Shown: positions 21,830 through 33,209, counted from the first letter of the stretch. The stretch: DNA of 64,000 nucleotides from Gadus chalcogrammus (GCF_026213295.1 NC_079412.1:2258313-2322312); one strand, 5' to 3'. The notes: generated from the letters alone by a model not told the origin. A program made the numbers and translations.

Positions 21830-22210
21830 CTCACAGGAATCCGTGTAATGACTACGGACGCTTAACTCGAAATCCGTGGCCACATCACGGAAACCCGCCG
21901 ATTTCCGTGATGTGGCCACGGAATTCGCTCCAATGCAAGTTAATGACACTGATGTTCCGTGGCTCACACACGGATCCCCGTTTCAACGAGCGAGTCGACC
22001 ACGGGGATTAATTCAAAACCCGTGGTGGTCTCACTGAAACACTTAAATTGTCCTTGATGTGTCCACGGAAGTTGCTCCAATGCAAGTAAATGACACTGAT
22101 ATTCCGTGGCACACACACACAGATTCCCGTTTCAATCTGTGTGTGTGCCAAAGTTGACCACGGCGGGGGCTTGACTCAAAATCCGTGCTGGTCTGACGGA
22201 ATCACTTAAA
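21830..22210 (+). repeat. Repeat S, with a perfect 21-bp hairpin
   Basis: Alternating TCCGTGGCCACATCACGG-like and CCACGGAA/TTCCGTGG motifs. Two diverged about 160-bp subunits share TTGCTCCAATGCAAGT and GACACTGATNTTCCGTGG. The whole block is present in reverse complement at 28496-28880. No ORF worth keeping. Confidence 0.8.
21873..21922 (+). other. Perfect inverted repeat (21-bp stem, 8-nt loop)
   Basis: 21873-21893 pairs exactly with 21902-21922 (arm begins TCCGTGGCCACATCACGG). The inverted copy at 28778-28827 keeps all 21 pairs although its loop differs. No known RNA family is recognised. Confidence 0.85.
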
Positions 22211-22211
22211 C

Positions 22212-23022
22212 ACATTCTCACTCCGAACGCGTCGATTTTTGACGAACGGTCACTGACTTTGGCTTCAGTTTCTGACGCAAAAGGGTACCCTTGTGCTTCT
22301 TTTTTCGACGCATTGGGTTTTCAACGCGTTACAATGTAACCCCTTCACGGGGGACCCGACAGCTGCGCATAGAGACGCTATGAGCATTCATCCCATTGGC
22401 TAACGGTGGACCTTGCGCTTCTTTTTTCGACGCAGGGGGTTTTCCACTCATTGCAATGTAATCCCTCCACGGCAATATATGAAGCTATGAGCATTCATCC
22501 CATTGGCTAACGGAAGAGCCGATGGCTGCACATAGAGACGCTATGAGCATTCATCCCATTGGCTAACGGAGGACCATGTGCTTCTTTTTTCGACGCAGGG
22601 GGTTTTCCACTCATTGCAATGTAATCCCTCCATGGCAATATATGAAGCTATGAGCATTCATCCCATTGGCTAATGGAAGACCCGGTGGCTGCACATTAAC
22701 GGCGAAGTTACAGTGAAATCTGTGACATTCCTCAACACAACTACACCAACGAGTCCTTGTTAATTACAAAACATGTATGGGTTAAGTTTATGGGCATCAG
22801 TTGTCCTGTTTTGTGTTTTGATTGAGAGAAACAATCGTTTTTTTGATCAGTGTTGGGTAGCTGAGGTCGTTGCTATAGAGGCCACGTCCGTGCGCTTTTT
22901 TTGACAACTGACAGAGCAACCCTTCCTCATCAAAATTACTTTCCCAGAGAACTGTTCGGCATTCTCAATTACGTTTGTCTAAAAAACGTATTTTGTCCGT
23001 GATTATGTTTTATTGAACATAT
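22212..23022 (+). repeat. Repeat N with GCATTCATCCCATTGGCTAACGG-type subrepeats
   Basis: Starts CACATTCTCACTCCGAACG and contains three or four subrepeats around GCATTCATCCCATTGGC alternating with TTTTCCACTCATTGCAATG. It continues to the ATAT target of the LTR at 23023. The same unit is at 27683-28495 (inverted) and 45180-46674 (direct), with fragments at 44090-44203 and a foldback form at 46243-46497. Subterminal-type repeats suggest a DNA transposon; the superfamily is unclear. Confidence 0.75.
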
Positions 23023-23142
23023 TGTAATGACCTCGCCGGTGACATAACGATGTCGAGTCATTAGTAATTGAAGGAACTTTTAATGAACCAAAACCAGGTC
23101 ACTGAAACCCGTAACCATCGGCAGAAATCCCACCCAAAACAA
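23023..23142 (-). mobile_element. Truncated solo LTR, family 2
   Basis: Begins TGTAATGACCTCGCCGG after ATAT (23019-23022) and ends abruptly at AAAACAA (23142), where it joins repeat M. The complete version is at 27373-27678. The truncation point does not match any element end I can see. Confidence 0.85.
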
Positions 23143-24840
23143 TGGAGGACGGCAAAGGAGCTGCCGTCAATTGGGTTGTTTTTGTCGTAAACAAGGGTCC
23201 GATGGTTGAAAAATAGACAGATATTCCAATTATCCTTAAAAGGCAGCTTGGATGTGTTTATTTTCTGCAGTTTAGACTTCTTCTATAACTAATTTTTTGA
23301 AAGCAAAACACCAAGCTCATTGATTTAACGAGGGAGGGTTATTTGAAACAATTTGTTAAATAAATATTTGTGAGAGGTCATTCCTTCTCCTGATTTTACT
23401 TCCATTCATGTCTAGGGTAAACCCCTACTGTCCAAAAGGATCCCCCTCTCCCCATATGGATTTGGAGAATTGTTACCACGTCCCAGTGGTGGAGGTATCA
23501 TATATATATGAAAGAGGGCATTCAATTATAGCCTACTACAATGATCAATTAGGAGGCCGAAGCCCTAAAGGAAGTGGTGCAATAGGTGACTGAGTCTACA
23601 ACATTTAAGTAAGCTGTATAGGGTCTCTTATATATCAAAGGGGGTCTCAAAGGACGCATACGCTTCAACCTGTGGCTCCAGCACTACAGGAAATGACTCA
23701 GCAAGTGCTCCATCTCGTTGCAACTCCAAAATCTTTTTCCATCTCGTTGCACCTGCACCCAGCGGCTCGCTTGCAAGATTTTGGCCTGAAGTTCTTCCCA
23801 GACCTACACCCTAGCCATCCAACATGCATATCTGAGAATCAGGCCTCTCTTTAATAATGACAAAAAGTTATGAGAGAAACCCAAATTAACTTTTTGTTAT
23901 CTCATAAGATCGTGGTGCCGGCTCCTTTTGACCTTTTGACCCCCGACTTCAAAAACGTTGCCACAGGCCAGCTGTGTCTACACACCTTTAGCCACAAATG
24001 TACACCTCCATCCCACAAAAATGGGGACTAGAAACTAACCTCTGTCTTATGTACATTTACTGTACTGTTGGAGGTCACGCCCCTTTGCCGATCTTTTCGA
24101 GATAGCTAGGGATGCTAAAATGTTTACACACATTTCCCGGGGCCCCGTGTACGACATGTCCGAGATTTGGAGTTCTAGCCCTTGTTTTCCCAAATGGAGT
24201 GTCATTTGGACAAAGCCCCTCAGAAGTGTAGCCTGCAAGACCTAATGGTTCAGAATGTGGTGGAAAAACAGTTTTTGAGATAGGAAGGTCCTACCGCCCT
24301 GAAATTTTAATACCTTATTCTAGGGCCTAACTGGGACCTCCGCACCGAAACTTGGCCCGGTCGGACCCCGAGGGCAGGAAGGGGGGGCCTGCCCTCGGGG
24401 TCTGACCGGGCCAAGTCTCGGGCAGGAAGGGCCCAGACCTGTCCTAGACCTAGGTGTACCATGTAAAACACATGTTACCATTAGCTAGAGTGTCGTTCTT
24501 GGTGTCATTGGACTCAGCTCAACGTGTAGATGCTAAATAACATGTCATTTGTGACAAATCTTTATCGGGAAGCAAATCAATAGCTGCTCAGTATTGATTA
24601 AGGCCTCCAATTTTGACAGCTAATTACTACCATTAAACATGTTCGGATATGCTCATGTGTGGCACCGTTGCAATCTCCTGGAAGCGTAGATGTTGAAGGA
24701 CACCTTGTTCGTCCTCTTACGCCACCGGGAAGATATTTACATGCTTCTGATTGACTAATGAATTGATTCAGCTATTCCCCCAGTAGTCTGGGGTCAAAAG
24801 GTCAAAAGGAGACGGCACCACGCTGGGGTGGATCCAGATC
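23143..24840 (+). repeat. Composite repeat M, copy b
   Basis: Shares with other copies GGAGCTGCCGTCAATTG, CCCATATGGATTTGGAG, GGCCGAAGCCCTAAAGG, GACCTTTTGACCCC and TAGGCCCTAACTGGG. From about 24480 it folds back into the inverted GTAGATGCTAAATAACATG block and ends near CAAAAGGAGACGGCACC. No coding frame is supported. Confidence 0.75.
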
Positions 24841-25262
24841 TCGGGCAACAGCGCAGGGTTGCCAGGTCCTGCAAAAAACGTGCCCCCCACATACCGTTCA
24901 AAATCCACCCAAAATGTCCTAGAAGCATCCCAAATAAAAAATGATATTATTGGCCATTTTGGCCAACGTTTTGAAAGTAATAATATTTGAGGGAATATTT
25001 TTTTGTTGTTGTTTTAGCAGCGAAATGCACCGTGTGCGTGTGTGCGTGTGTGTGTGTGTGTGTCTGTGTCTGTGTGTCTGTGCGTGCGTGTGTGTGCTTG
25101 TGTGTGCTTGTGTGTGTGTGTCTGTGCGTGTGCGTGCGTGTGTGTGTGTGTATAACACGCTATTTTATGTTGAAATGCGACGTAATCCAGTGTTCACGAA
25201 AAGTACACTGTCAACGTATGCTTTTGGCGACTGGGTTGGCTCTCAGATATACGTGTTTCTAA
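24841..25262 (+). repeat. Left copy of a segment found inverted at 36200-36480
   Basis: GGGCAACAGCGCAGGGTTGC through a (GT)n tract to TGGGTTGGCTCTCAGATA is the reverse complement of 36200-36480. ORFs over the GT tract (VCVCVC) are microsatellite artefacts. Confidence 0.8.
25032..25152. repeat. Imperfect (GT)n microsatellite
   Basis: About 120 bp of TG/TGCG/TGTC units. The inverted copy at 36308-36350 is much shorter and purer, showing contraction or expansion since the duplication. Confidence 0.9.
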
Positions 25263-25389
25263 CAAGATGATATCATTAAAAGTTACATAAAGTAACAGTT
25301 TAATAACACAAACGCAGGAAGCACGTGAGCTGCTAGTTTAGCGAAAGCAACCTGACGTCGTTGAAACATGCGAGCGAGCCGATCAAATC

Positions 25390-25820
25390 CTAATAACTAT
25401 AAAACTAAAGATCAGACACAATCACTGACTGAAGATTATGCAAGTAAAAAGTATATTTCTCGCTAGAAATGTTATTAGAAACACGTTTGAACGGTGAATC
25501 GGTCCTAAAATATTGCATTTCCCATTCAGATAATAAAGATTAATAAAGATCATACACATTCACTGACTGAAGATTATGTAAAGAAAATGTAAATTTCTCG
25601 CTAGAAAAGTCATTAGAAACGCGTTTAATGGTGTATCTGTCCTAAAATATTGCATTTCCCATTCAGATAATAAAGATTAATAAAGATCATACACATTCAC
25701 TGACTGAAGATTATGTAAGGAAAATGTACATTTTTTCGCTAGAAATGTCATTAGAAACGCGTTTAATGGTGTATCTGTCCTAAAATATTGCATTTCCCAT
25801 TCAGATAATAAAGATTAATA
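25390..25820 (+). repeat. Three tandem 137-138-bp units
   Basis: Units contain CACTGACTGAAGATTATG, TTTCTCGCTAGAAA, CCTAAAATATTGCATTTCCC and CAGATAATAAAGATTAAT. The right-arm copy at 34641-34935 has two units in inverse orientation, so unit number differs between the arms. Confidence 0.88.
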
Positions 25821-26195
25821 TAAGCTACGCCGTGTTCCGGAGCCGCGGGGGATTCTGGGAATTGGGGTTCTCAGTTGACAAATGGGGCTTTTGTTAACTT
25901 GTTTGCTGTTAGGATTAAGTGGGGTTAATGGGTTCGGATGTTATGTGGTTGTGTGTTGTTCTATTAACATTGTTCGTGTGTTCATTATTGTCGACACCGT
26001 CACCGAGAGTGACGTGACCATCGTTTCGTGCAGCTGTTCCGTGTTGAAGTCTCGTTCAATAAAACCAACTCTCGTTGTCGAGCGTTCAATAAAAACCAAC
26101 CCTCGTTGTCGAGCGTGCCCCCCCCCTACAAACGTGTCTCCCCCCCCCTCAACAAACGTGTCTCCCCCCCCCCTTCAACTAACGTGTCCCCCCCC
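25821..26195 (+). other. Unclassified GC-rich start and C-rich tandem tract
   Basis: A promoter-like GC segment (25828-25865) is followed by two 35-bp repeats with CAATAAAA and CTCGTTGTCGAGCG (26046-26118), then repeats of AACGTGTC with C8-C12 runs (26120-26200). The two AATAAA-type signals would suit an LTR, but no TG...CA boundary or TSD can be fixed. A 145-codon frame from 25882 begins with a hydrophobic stretch but runs into the C-rich repeats; I do not call it a gene. Confidence 0.35.
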
Positions 26196-26657
26196 CCCCT
26201 TCATGGGTCTGATTCGCCGATTTCCCATGCTGATATCCCCGAAGATTCTCGGGCATCTTCGACAATTTGGCTATAGATTGTCTCATTACACGCTAAATAA
26301 TATAATTATAGCCTTGTAGTGACCGTAACATAATTCACCTACAGTATTTCGTTATGTGTTGTTCTTTCAATTGTGTTGTTGTTTACTGCATGTCATTTAC
26401 GTTCTTGGTGGGATCGCGGTCCCTAAGGATTACGTGCGTCTCATGACGTCACAGACCATGCTGGATTTGTTTACCTTCAGCACGCTTTGTTTTCCGGTTT
26501 TCTTTTTTACAAAATAAACGAGTCAAACGGCTGTGTGCTCAACGTGCGAAGTTGTGTTCTTAACTTATTGCAATTTCCACAGCCTAATTATATGTATAGG
26601 TTTTGTCATAAACATAACTAAGGTGCACTGTACTATCTGCGCACACCCTTTCTGAAG

Positions 26658-26691
<34 letters not shown>

Positions 26692-26880
26692 CCTCCCGCT
26701 CTCTCTTTCTCTCTCTCTCGTACCGTTTTGTGGAGCACGTTAATTGTCTTAGAACACTCCCATTCAGAATGCATTGGTTTACATTTCGTTTTGTGTACAC
26801 GCAAAAGTCGGACTATCGTGCTCGGGAACACGCTTCAATAGATTAATGTTCGTGCGCAGGAGCACGCAATTGCGTGATAC
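26196..26880 (-). repeat. Inverted copy of the GA-rich repeat segment
   Basis: Reverse complement of 9885-10260, with a (CT)n tract at about 26658-26720 and a solo LTR inserted at 26315. Confidence 0.85.
26315..26581 (+). mobile_element. Solo LTR, family 1, TSD GCCT
   Basis: TGTAGTGACCG...TTTCCACA, 267 bp, flanked by GCCT at 26311-26314 and 26582-26585. AATAAA lies near 26514. The uninterrupted homologous site at about 10130-10165 lacks it, so this is a separate insertion from the pair at 10972 and 33782. Confidence 0.9.
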
Positions 26881-26882
26881 CG

Positions 26883-27372
26883 GGTTGGACGGTCAAGTGA
26901 CTGGATTCAGCCCCGTTGAAAAAAATAGAATACCTCCCTACACACTCAGTAGTAGATTAATGATATTTAATTATTATGACCATGAAGTCTTTATTTGCAT
27001 GGGTTTACATTTCGTTGTGTAGCATGGAAAAATCGGAGAAACACTCCCATTCAGAATGCATTGGTTTACACTTCGTTCTTTGGAGCACGGTTATTTTTAT
27101 TTATTTATTTATTTTCCGTTTTTGAGGAGTTGAGGTTTTTTCTGCAATAATCCAAAATCCAATGGAAAACCCGTTGGCTTTTTGTCAAGGGAACCGAGGG
27201 CGACGCTCACTTCCGGGTTTGCCAACATACGTCATCCCTCTCCACCACTCTATACTGTAAAAACACATGTTCAAGTTGAATGATAATGCATGAATTTATT
27301 CTTTATTCTGCCATAGTAACACGGTAAATAAATGGCAAAAATAGGCTGAGAACGAATTCGTATTTACGATAT
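26883..27372 (-). repeat. Partial repeat M (minus strand)
   Basis: Reverse complement of the first part of M (GGTCAAGTGACTGGATTCAG, CGAAATGTAAACC, CTTCCGGGTTTGCC). It abuts the LTR at 27373, the same arrangement as 47790-48340 next to the LTR at 46675-47789. Confidence 0.8.
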
Positions 27373-27678
27373 TGTAGCGACCCTGGGACAGTTAAATAGT
27401 TTGTGTGTTATGTGTTGCATTGTCCGTTATGCCAGTTGTTCTGTGTGCATGTATTGTAATGTTCTTCTTGTCAGCTGGGGGAGGGCCTTGGAAGAACACG
27501 AGGGTGGGGGCCTGCACGTGAGTGAGACCGTGTTGGGGGTTGCCGGGGTAACCGGGGTTTGTTTTGGGTGGGATTTCTTGCCGTGGTTACGGGTTTCAGT
27601 GACCTGGTTTTGGTTCATTAAAAGTTCCTTCAATTACTAATGACTCGACATCGTTATGTCACCGGCGAGGTCATTACA
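27373..27678 (+). mobile_element. Complete solo LTR, family 2, TSD ATAT
   Basis: TGTAGCGACCC...GGTCATTACA, 306 bp, flanked by ATAT at 27369-27372 and 27679-27682. ATTAAA near 27618 may be its polyadenylation signal. Other copies are at 23023-23142 (truncated), 46675-47789 (with a hAT inside) and 52119-52323 (truncated), all with ATAT at the retained edge. All therefore seem to derive from one insertion later spread by duplication. Confidence 0.9.
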
Positions 27679-27682
27679 ATAT

Positions 27683-28495
27683 GTTCAATAAAACATAATC
27701 ACGGACCAAATACGTTATTTAGACAAACGTAATTGAGAATGCCGAATAGTTCTCTGGGAACGTAATTTTGATGAGAAAGGGTTGCTCTGTCAGTTGTCAA
27801 AAAAGCGCACCAGACGTGGCCTCTATAGCAACGACCTCAGCTACCCAACACTGATCAAAAAAACGATTGTTCTCTCAATCAAACACAAAACAGGACAATG
27901 ATGCCCATAAACTTAACCCATACATGTTTTGTATTAAAAAGGACTCGTTGGTGTAGTTGTGTTGAGGAATGTCACAGATTTCACTGTAACTTCGCCGTTA
28001 ATGTGCAGCCACCGGGTCTTTCCGTTAGCCAATGGGATGAATGCTCATAGCTTCATATATTGCCGTGGAGGGATTACATGCAATGAGTGGAAAACCCCCT
28101 GCGTTGAAAAAAGAAGCACATGGTCCTCCGGTAGCCAATGGGATGAATGCTCATAGCGTCTCTATGTGCAGCCATCGGCTCTTCCGTTAGCCAATGGGAT
28201 GAATGCTCATAGCTTCATATATTGCCATGGAGGGATTACATTGCAATGAGTGGAAAACCCCCCTGCGTCGAAAAAAAGAAGCGCCAAGGTCCACCGTTAG
28301 CCAATGGGATGAATGCTCATAGCGTCTCTATGCAGCAGCCGTCGGGTCCCCCGTGAAGGGGTTACATTGTAACGAGTTGAAAATCCCATGCGTCGAAAAA
28401 AGAAGCACAAGGGTACCCTTTTGCGTCAGAAACTGAAGCCAAAGTCACTGACCGTTCGTCAAAATCGACGCGTTCGGAGTGAGAATGTGTTTAAG
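27683..28495 (-). repeat. Repeat N, inverted copy
   Basis: Reverse complement of 22212-23022, with the same subrepeat order and the terminal CGGAGTGAGAATGTG at 28475-28489. Confidence 0.85.
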
Positions 28496-28880
28496 TGATT
28501 CCGTCAGACCAGCACGGATTTTGAGTCAAGCCCCCGCCGTGGTCAACTTTGGCACACACACAGATTGAAACGGGAATCTGGTGTGTGTGTGCCACGGAAT
28601 ATCAGTGTCATTTACTTGCATTGGAGCAACTTCCGTGGACACATCAAGGACAATTTAAGTGTTTCAGTGAGACCACCACGGGTTTTGAATTAATCCCGTG
28701 GTCGACTCGCTCGTTGAAACGGGGATCCGTGTGTGAGCCACGGAACATCAGTGTCATTAACTTGCATTGGAGCGAATTCCGTGGCCACATCACGGAAATC
28801 GGCGTGTTTCCGTGATGTGGCCACGGATTTCGAGTTAAGCGTCCGTAGTCATTACACGGATTCCTGTGAGACCAGGTCGG
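28496..28880 (-). repeat. Repeat S, inverted copy, with the conserved hairpin
   Basis: Reverse complement of 21830-22210. The perfect 21-bp stem is at 28778-28798 and 28807-28827, with loop TCGGCGTG in place of CCCGCCGA. Confidence 0.85.
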
Positions 28881-31396
28881 ATATGTCGTTCTCGGGGTCC
28901 CGGGAAATGTGTGTAAACATTTTAGTATCCCTAGCTATCTCGAAAAGGCCGGAAAAGGGGCGTGACCTCCAACAGTACAGTTATGCTGCTATCCATTTGG
29001 ATGGTAGGCTGGTACGAACGACCAGCTTCAGCGAGAACGTGACGTATTTCCCTTGCTCCAGCCTTCCAGTTTGCTATTTGTGTCCGACGAGTTTGAGAAG
29101 AAAACTATTTTGGAAAAAATAAATAATCCAGTGTATAATGGTTGCCAGCCTTTACTGAAAAATTAACATTGCAAGCCTTTTACATTGCAATAATATTTTG
29201 CCATTTTCGCCAATTTTAATTTCAACAAGTGCTGTCGTGTTTCTGTCAAGCCACGAGGGGTAGTAGCGGGCTAGTCATCATTAGCAACATAGCCTCTTTA
29301 GCAAACCAGCTTGAAAACACAACTTTACATTGAATTTCACGCAAAGCAAGACCATAAATTGGTAACCGGATTAAGGCAGCAATGAAAGCAAGTGTGTAAG
29401 AGGATTTAAAATCGACATTACAACCCCCAACGTGGTACAAATACAAAGAAAATACAGCTCAATCCCCATTGACTATGGGCGCAGCCATCTTCTTTGCTAG
29501 TTGTACAGATATTCTCGCTCTACTTTGAAAGCGACGAGATACTACGACCGAAAGGGGGCGTGCCTCAGTGAAATGCCGCAAGAAAGCTGGGAGATTTGCG
29601 ACTTTACCACTTCGTACATCCAAATGGATAGCAGCATAAGACAGAGGTTAGTTTCTGGTCCCCATTTTTTTGTGGGATGGAGGTGTACATTTGTGGCTTA
29701 AGGTGTGTAGACACAGCTGGCCTGTGGCCACGTTTTTGAAGTCTGGGGTCAAAAGGTCAAAAGGAGCCGGCACCACGCCGCTTATGAGATAACAAAAAGT
29801 TTATGTCTTTTTTTTCTAACTTTTTGTCATTATTAAAGAGAGGCCTGATTCTCAGATATGCATGTTGGATGGCTAGGGTGTAGGTCTTGGAAGAATTTCA
29901 GGCCAAAATCTTGCAAGCGAGCTGCTGGGTGCAGGTGCAACGAGATGGAGCACTTGCTGAGTCATTTTCTGTAGGGCTGGAGCCACAGGTTGAGCGTATG
30001 CGTCCTTTGAGACCCCCTTTGATATATCCGAGAGACCTCAAGTTACAGCTTACTTAAATGTTGTCGTCTCAGTCACCTATTGCATCACTTCCTTTAGGGA
30101 TTCGGCCTCCTAATTGATCATTATAGTATAATTGAATGCCCTCTGTCATACATATGATACCTCCACCACTGGGACGTGGCAACAATTCTCCAAATCCATA
30201 TGGGGAGGGGGGGGGGGATGCTTGTGGACAGTAGGGGTGTATACTCAACATAAATAGGAAGCAAACTCAGGAGAAGTAATGACATCTCACAAACATTTAT
30301 TTAATAAATTGTTTCAAATAACCCTGCCTCATTAAATCAATGAGCTTGGTGTTTTGCTTTCAAAAATAGGTTATAGTAGAAGCTAAACTGCAGAAAATAA
30401 AAACATCCAAGCTGCCTTTTAAGGATACCTTGGAATATCTGTCTATTTTATAACCATCCTAGTTTACGACAAAAACAACACAATTGACGGCAGCTCCTTT
30501 GCCGCGTGGTTTTTAGAGCCATGTAAGGATTAGAGGGGGCGGTCGATAGCAACCACCATAGCAACCACAACGGTCAAGTGACTGGATGCAGCCCCGTTGA
30601 AAAAAAATAGAATACCACCCTACACACTCAGGAGATTAATGATATTTAAATTATTATGAACATGAAGTCTTTATTTGCATGGGTTTACATTTCGTTTCTG
30701 TGTAGCATGGAAAAATTGGAGAGAAACACTCCCATTCAGAATGCATGGTTTACATTTCGTTCTTTGGAGCACGGTTATTTTTATTTATTTATTTATTTTC
30801 AGTTTTTGAGGAGGTGCTTCAAAGATGCAAATGTTTCTGCAATAATCCAAAATCCAATGGCAAAACCAATTGGCTTTTTGTCGAGGGAATCCAGGGCGAC
30901 GCTCACTTCCGGGTTGGCCAACATACGTCATCCCTCCACCACTCTACTGTAAAAACACATGTTCAAGTTGAATGAGAATAATAATAATAACAATAATAAT
31001 TCTGCCATAGTATTTATTTAAGGGGGGGTGGGGATACAAGTCTTTTGGCCATTCGTAGTGTTGATCAGCAGAGAAATAATTTATCCGCAAAGACGGTGAC
31101 GTCGCTTAGCAACAGAAGACGCTGGGGTAGACAAGTCACCGGACTACTACCCATGCAAGTAAACGGAGCGCTCCACGGCATTGAGAAGACCCGTGTAATA
31201 AAGGCCTATAATATTTCTGTTCATGGCATAGATTTCTCCTCAGATTAGGCCAATAAACCAATGATAAAATAAAAATAAAAACGCCCGATCAAAGGCCCGG
31301 CCCGAGTATAGTGGTGGGAAATATCGGCCCGACCCGGCCCGCGTCGGGCTCGGGCTCGGGCAGAGAATCTAAACACTGACTGGAACTACTTAGCAG
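28881..31396 (-). repeat. Composite repeat M, copy c (right arm)
   Basis: Reverse complement of the left-arm copy, uninterrupted where the left arm has the foldback (site about 30106) and differently interrupted by the TIR element at 28981-29639. It includes the CCCGAGCC-rich tract in inverse form (31290-31365) and an ATT/AAT microsatellite (30975-31001). It ends at CTTAGCAG, where a Harbinger element is inserted. Confidence 0.8.
28981..29639. mobile_element. Small TIR element with 23-bp perfect ends
   Basis: Ends TTATGCTGCTATCCATTTGG at 28981 and its complement ending at 29639 agree over 23 bp. Compared with the intact site (about 49965-49990), the element replaces about 12 bp (TAAATGTACATA) and no clear TSD is left, so target bases were lost. 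It has no transposase; two short minus-strand frames are not recognised. Confidence 0.8.
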
Positions 31397-31601
31397 AGCC
31401 CTATACCACGAAGCTCGCTGAACATACCCAGGCTTTCTTGGGAAAACCTGGCTCGACAGAGCCGCAACTCGCAATCAGAGTTAAATGGTACCACGAAGCT
31501 CACTTTATGTTCAATTAGTTGAACCAGGTTTTCCGCTTTAGGTTCAGTGCGCGTTCACGTGAAAGGGGCATTTTTTGCGTCATTTTTCTCTCCTTTACGA
31601 T

Positions 31602-32632
31602 TAGGGATGGGAATCGAGAACCGGTTCTTGTTCAGAACCGGTTCCGAGTCAACCGATTCCTTGGAAGCCTGCTTAACGATTCCGCTTATCGGTTCCGGTC
31701 GCGGCAAATGCGTCGTGACGTCACACACACGTTGCTTTGATTTGGTTCAGAACGCAGCAAACATGTCGCCGCCGAGGAAGAATCGCATTGTGCGTTCACA
31801 CCAAACGCGACGGGGCGACAAGATCCCATACAAAGTGAACGTAGAGACGCGTATAAGGGCGAGTTTTTCGCGGGAGAAAAAAGATGACAAGTTTTTGTCG
31901 TGATGACAGCCAATCAGCGTTCAACAGCGTGATAACTGAGTGACATGTGTAACGTAACAGCCAATCCGCGTTCAGCCGTCAAACTCAGTGCAGTCCGGGT
32001 GAACCGCGGAATGGAGGAGAAAGTGATTGTTGCAGTTTGCGACTCCCGGAGCTCTATATATAATAGTATATAATATATTATATACTATATTATAATTGTA
32101 TATATAATATCACGGCCAACAGCTCTGTCGCCTCCGGATGGCCGTAGCGTGGGGAGCTCTCATAGGGATTGGGCTTCTCGGGGTTTGTTTACCGGCATTG
32201 CTATGGTTTCCGGTCTTGTGTGTTCCAACGGTTTATTAGGTAGGCCCATCTAATAAATCTCTGTCTAATCAAAGTTTAATTTTGTTACAAGATGAATGCA
32301 AATGAGCACTGTTAGAATTCCAAAAGGCACAAGCTCTTACTTGGCTGTTTTCAGTCTGTGTTTTTAGTTGTATGGCACATAATGGTGGCATTTGGGCTTA
32401 AAAAGCGAAACATATATCTTTTCGTCCAGACCAATTGATTTGAAAATGTACAATTTCCTAATACTAGAAGCACTTCTGATCAGATATTAAAGAGATGTAA
32501 TGCAAACAAACACATTTATACTTATTTTCTCACCCAATGAGAATCGATAAGAGAATCGATAAGGAATCGGATCGATAAGCAGAATCGGAATCGGAATCGG
32601 AATCGTGAAATTCTTATAAATTCCCATCCCTA
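31602..32632. mobile_element. Non-autonomous hAT inside the Harbinger, TSD TTTACGAT
   Basis: Left end TAGGGATGGGAATCGAGAAC and right end AATTCCCATCCCTA are inverted; the TSD TTTACGAT is at 31594-31601 and 32633-32640. Internal features are GGAATC-rich repeats near 32575-32605 and an AT-rich self-complementary stretch at 32056-32110. The ORF crossing 31547-31903 is not conserved coding. Confidence 0.9.
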
Positions 32633-32862
32633 TTTACGATAGATCAAGCAGTCTTTATGAGTATAAGTGAAAAGATTCTGCATATTGTCTGTAAAATAAC
32701 TATGCCAAATGCAGAATTGTTCACCATTAATCCAAATAGAATGATGATGATTTAAAAATGCATAAGCAACGTCCATCCTGCCTTATTCTATCATTTAGGG
32801 AATTCACTTTAAATACACCCTATTTAAGAAATGTATTGCATGTTTTCGACCGCTGAGAGGTA

Positions 32863-32929
32863 GCGGCTGTAGCGTAGTGGATTAGTATAAGACCCGAACG
32901 CCAGCGACCGGGGTTCAAATTCGCCGGTC
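32863..32929 (+). repeat. tRNA-like sequence (possible SINE head)
   Basis: Contains an A-box-like TAGCGTAGTGG (32871-32880 region) and a B-box-like GGTTCAAATTC (about 32912-32922) at tRNA spacing. The acceptor stem and anticodon arm do not fold well, so this is a tRNA-derived remnant, not a working gene. Confidence 0.45.
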
Positions 32930-33091
32930 TATCATCATGCATTTTACCCCCATAGATGTGGTGCCAGCACGGCCTTGGAAAATATGGGTCAAGTTCGAAA
33001 TAAGCACAAAAATATAATTCCATAAGCTTTAGTGAATAAGTATTCCATATGCATGAGAATTAGGACTTTTTAAGCTTCACATAAACTCGCG

Positions 33092-33155
33092 TCACTTGGG
33101 AGTCGAACCCCCCGCGCAGAAATTGAAGACTGACGCGCTACCTCCACTCAAGCAC
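33092..33155 (-). repeat. tRNA-like sequence on the minus strand
   Basis: Read on the minus strand: GGTAGCGCGTCAGTCT (as in elongator tRNA-Met-like D arms) and, at tRNA spacing, GGTTCGACTCCC (B box). The anticodon stem is poor. It lies about 160 bp from the other tRNA-like segment, in opposite orientation, in the same Harbinger element. Confidence 0.45.
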
Positions 33156-33209
33156 TCTGTCACTGTGACACAATGCGCAACAGTAACTACATAAGGTCCA
33201 AAAGGACGA

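Noticed and set aside
24919..25270. ORFs with VCVCVC or HTHTHT repeats
   Set aside because: Translation of the (GT)n microsatellite; the inverted copy has a different length and frame.
25882..26319. 145-codon ORF with a signal-peptide-like N-terminus and good Kozak context
   Set aside because: Most of it is proline-rich translation of C-run repeats followed by antisense repeat sequence; no homologue is recognised.
32863..32929. Functional tRNA gene
   Set aside because: A and B boxes are present but acceptor and anticodon stems do not pair convincingly.
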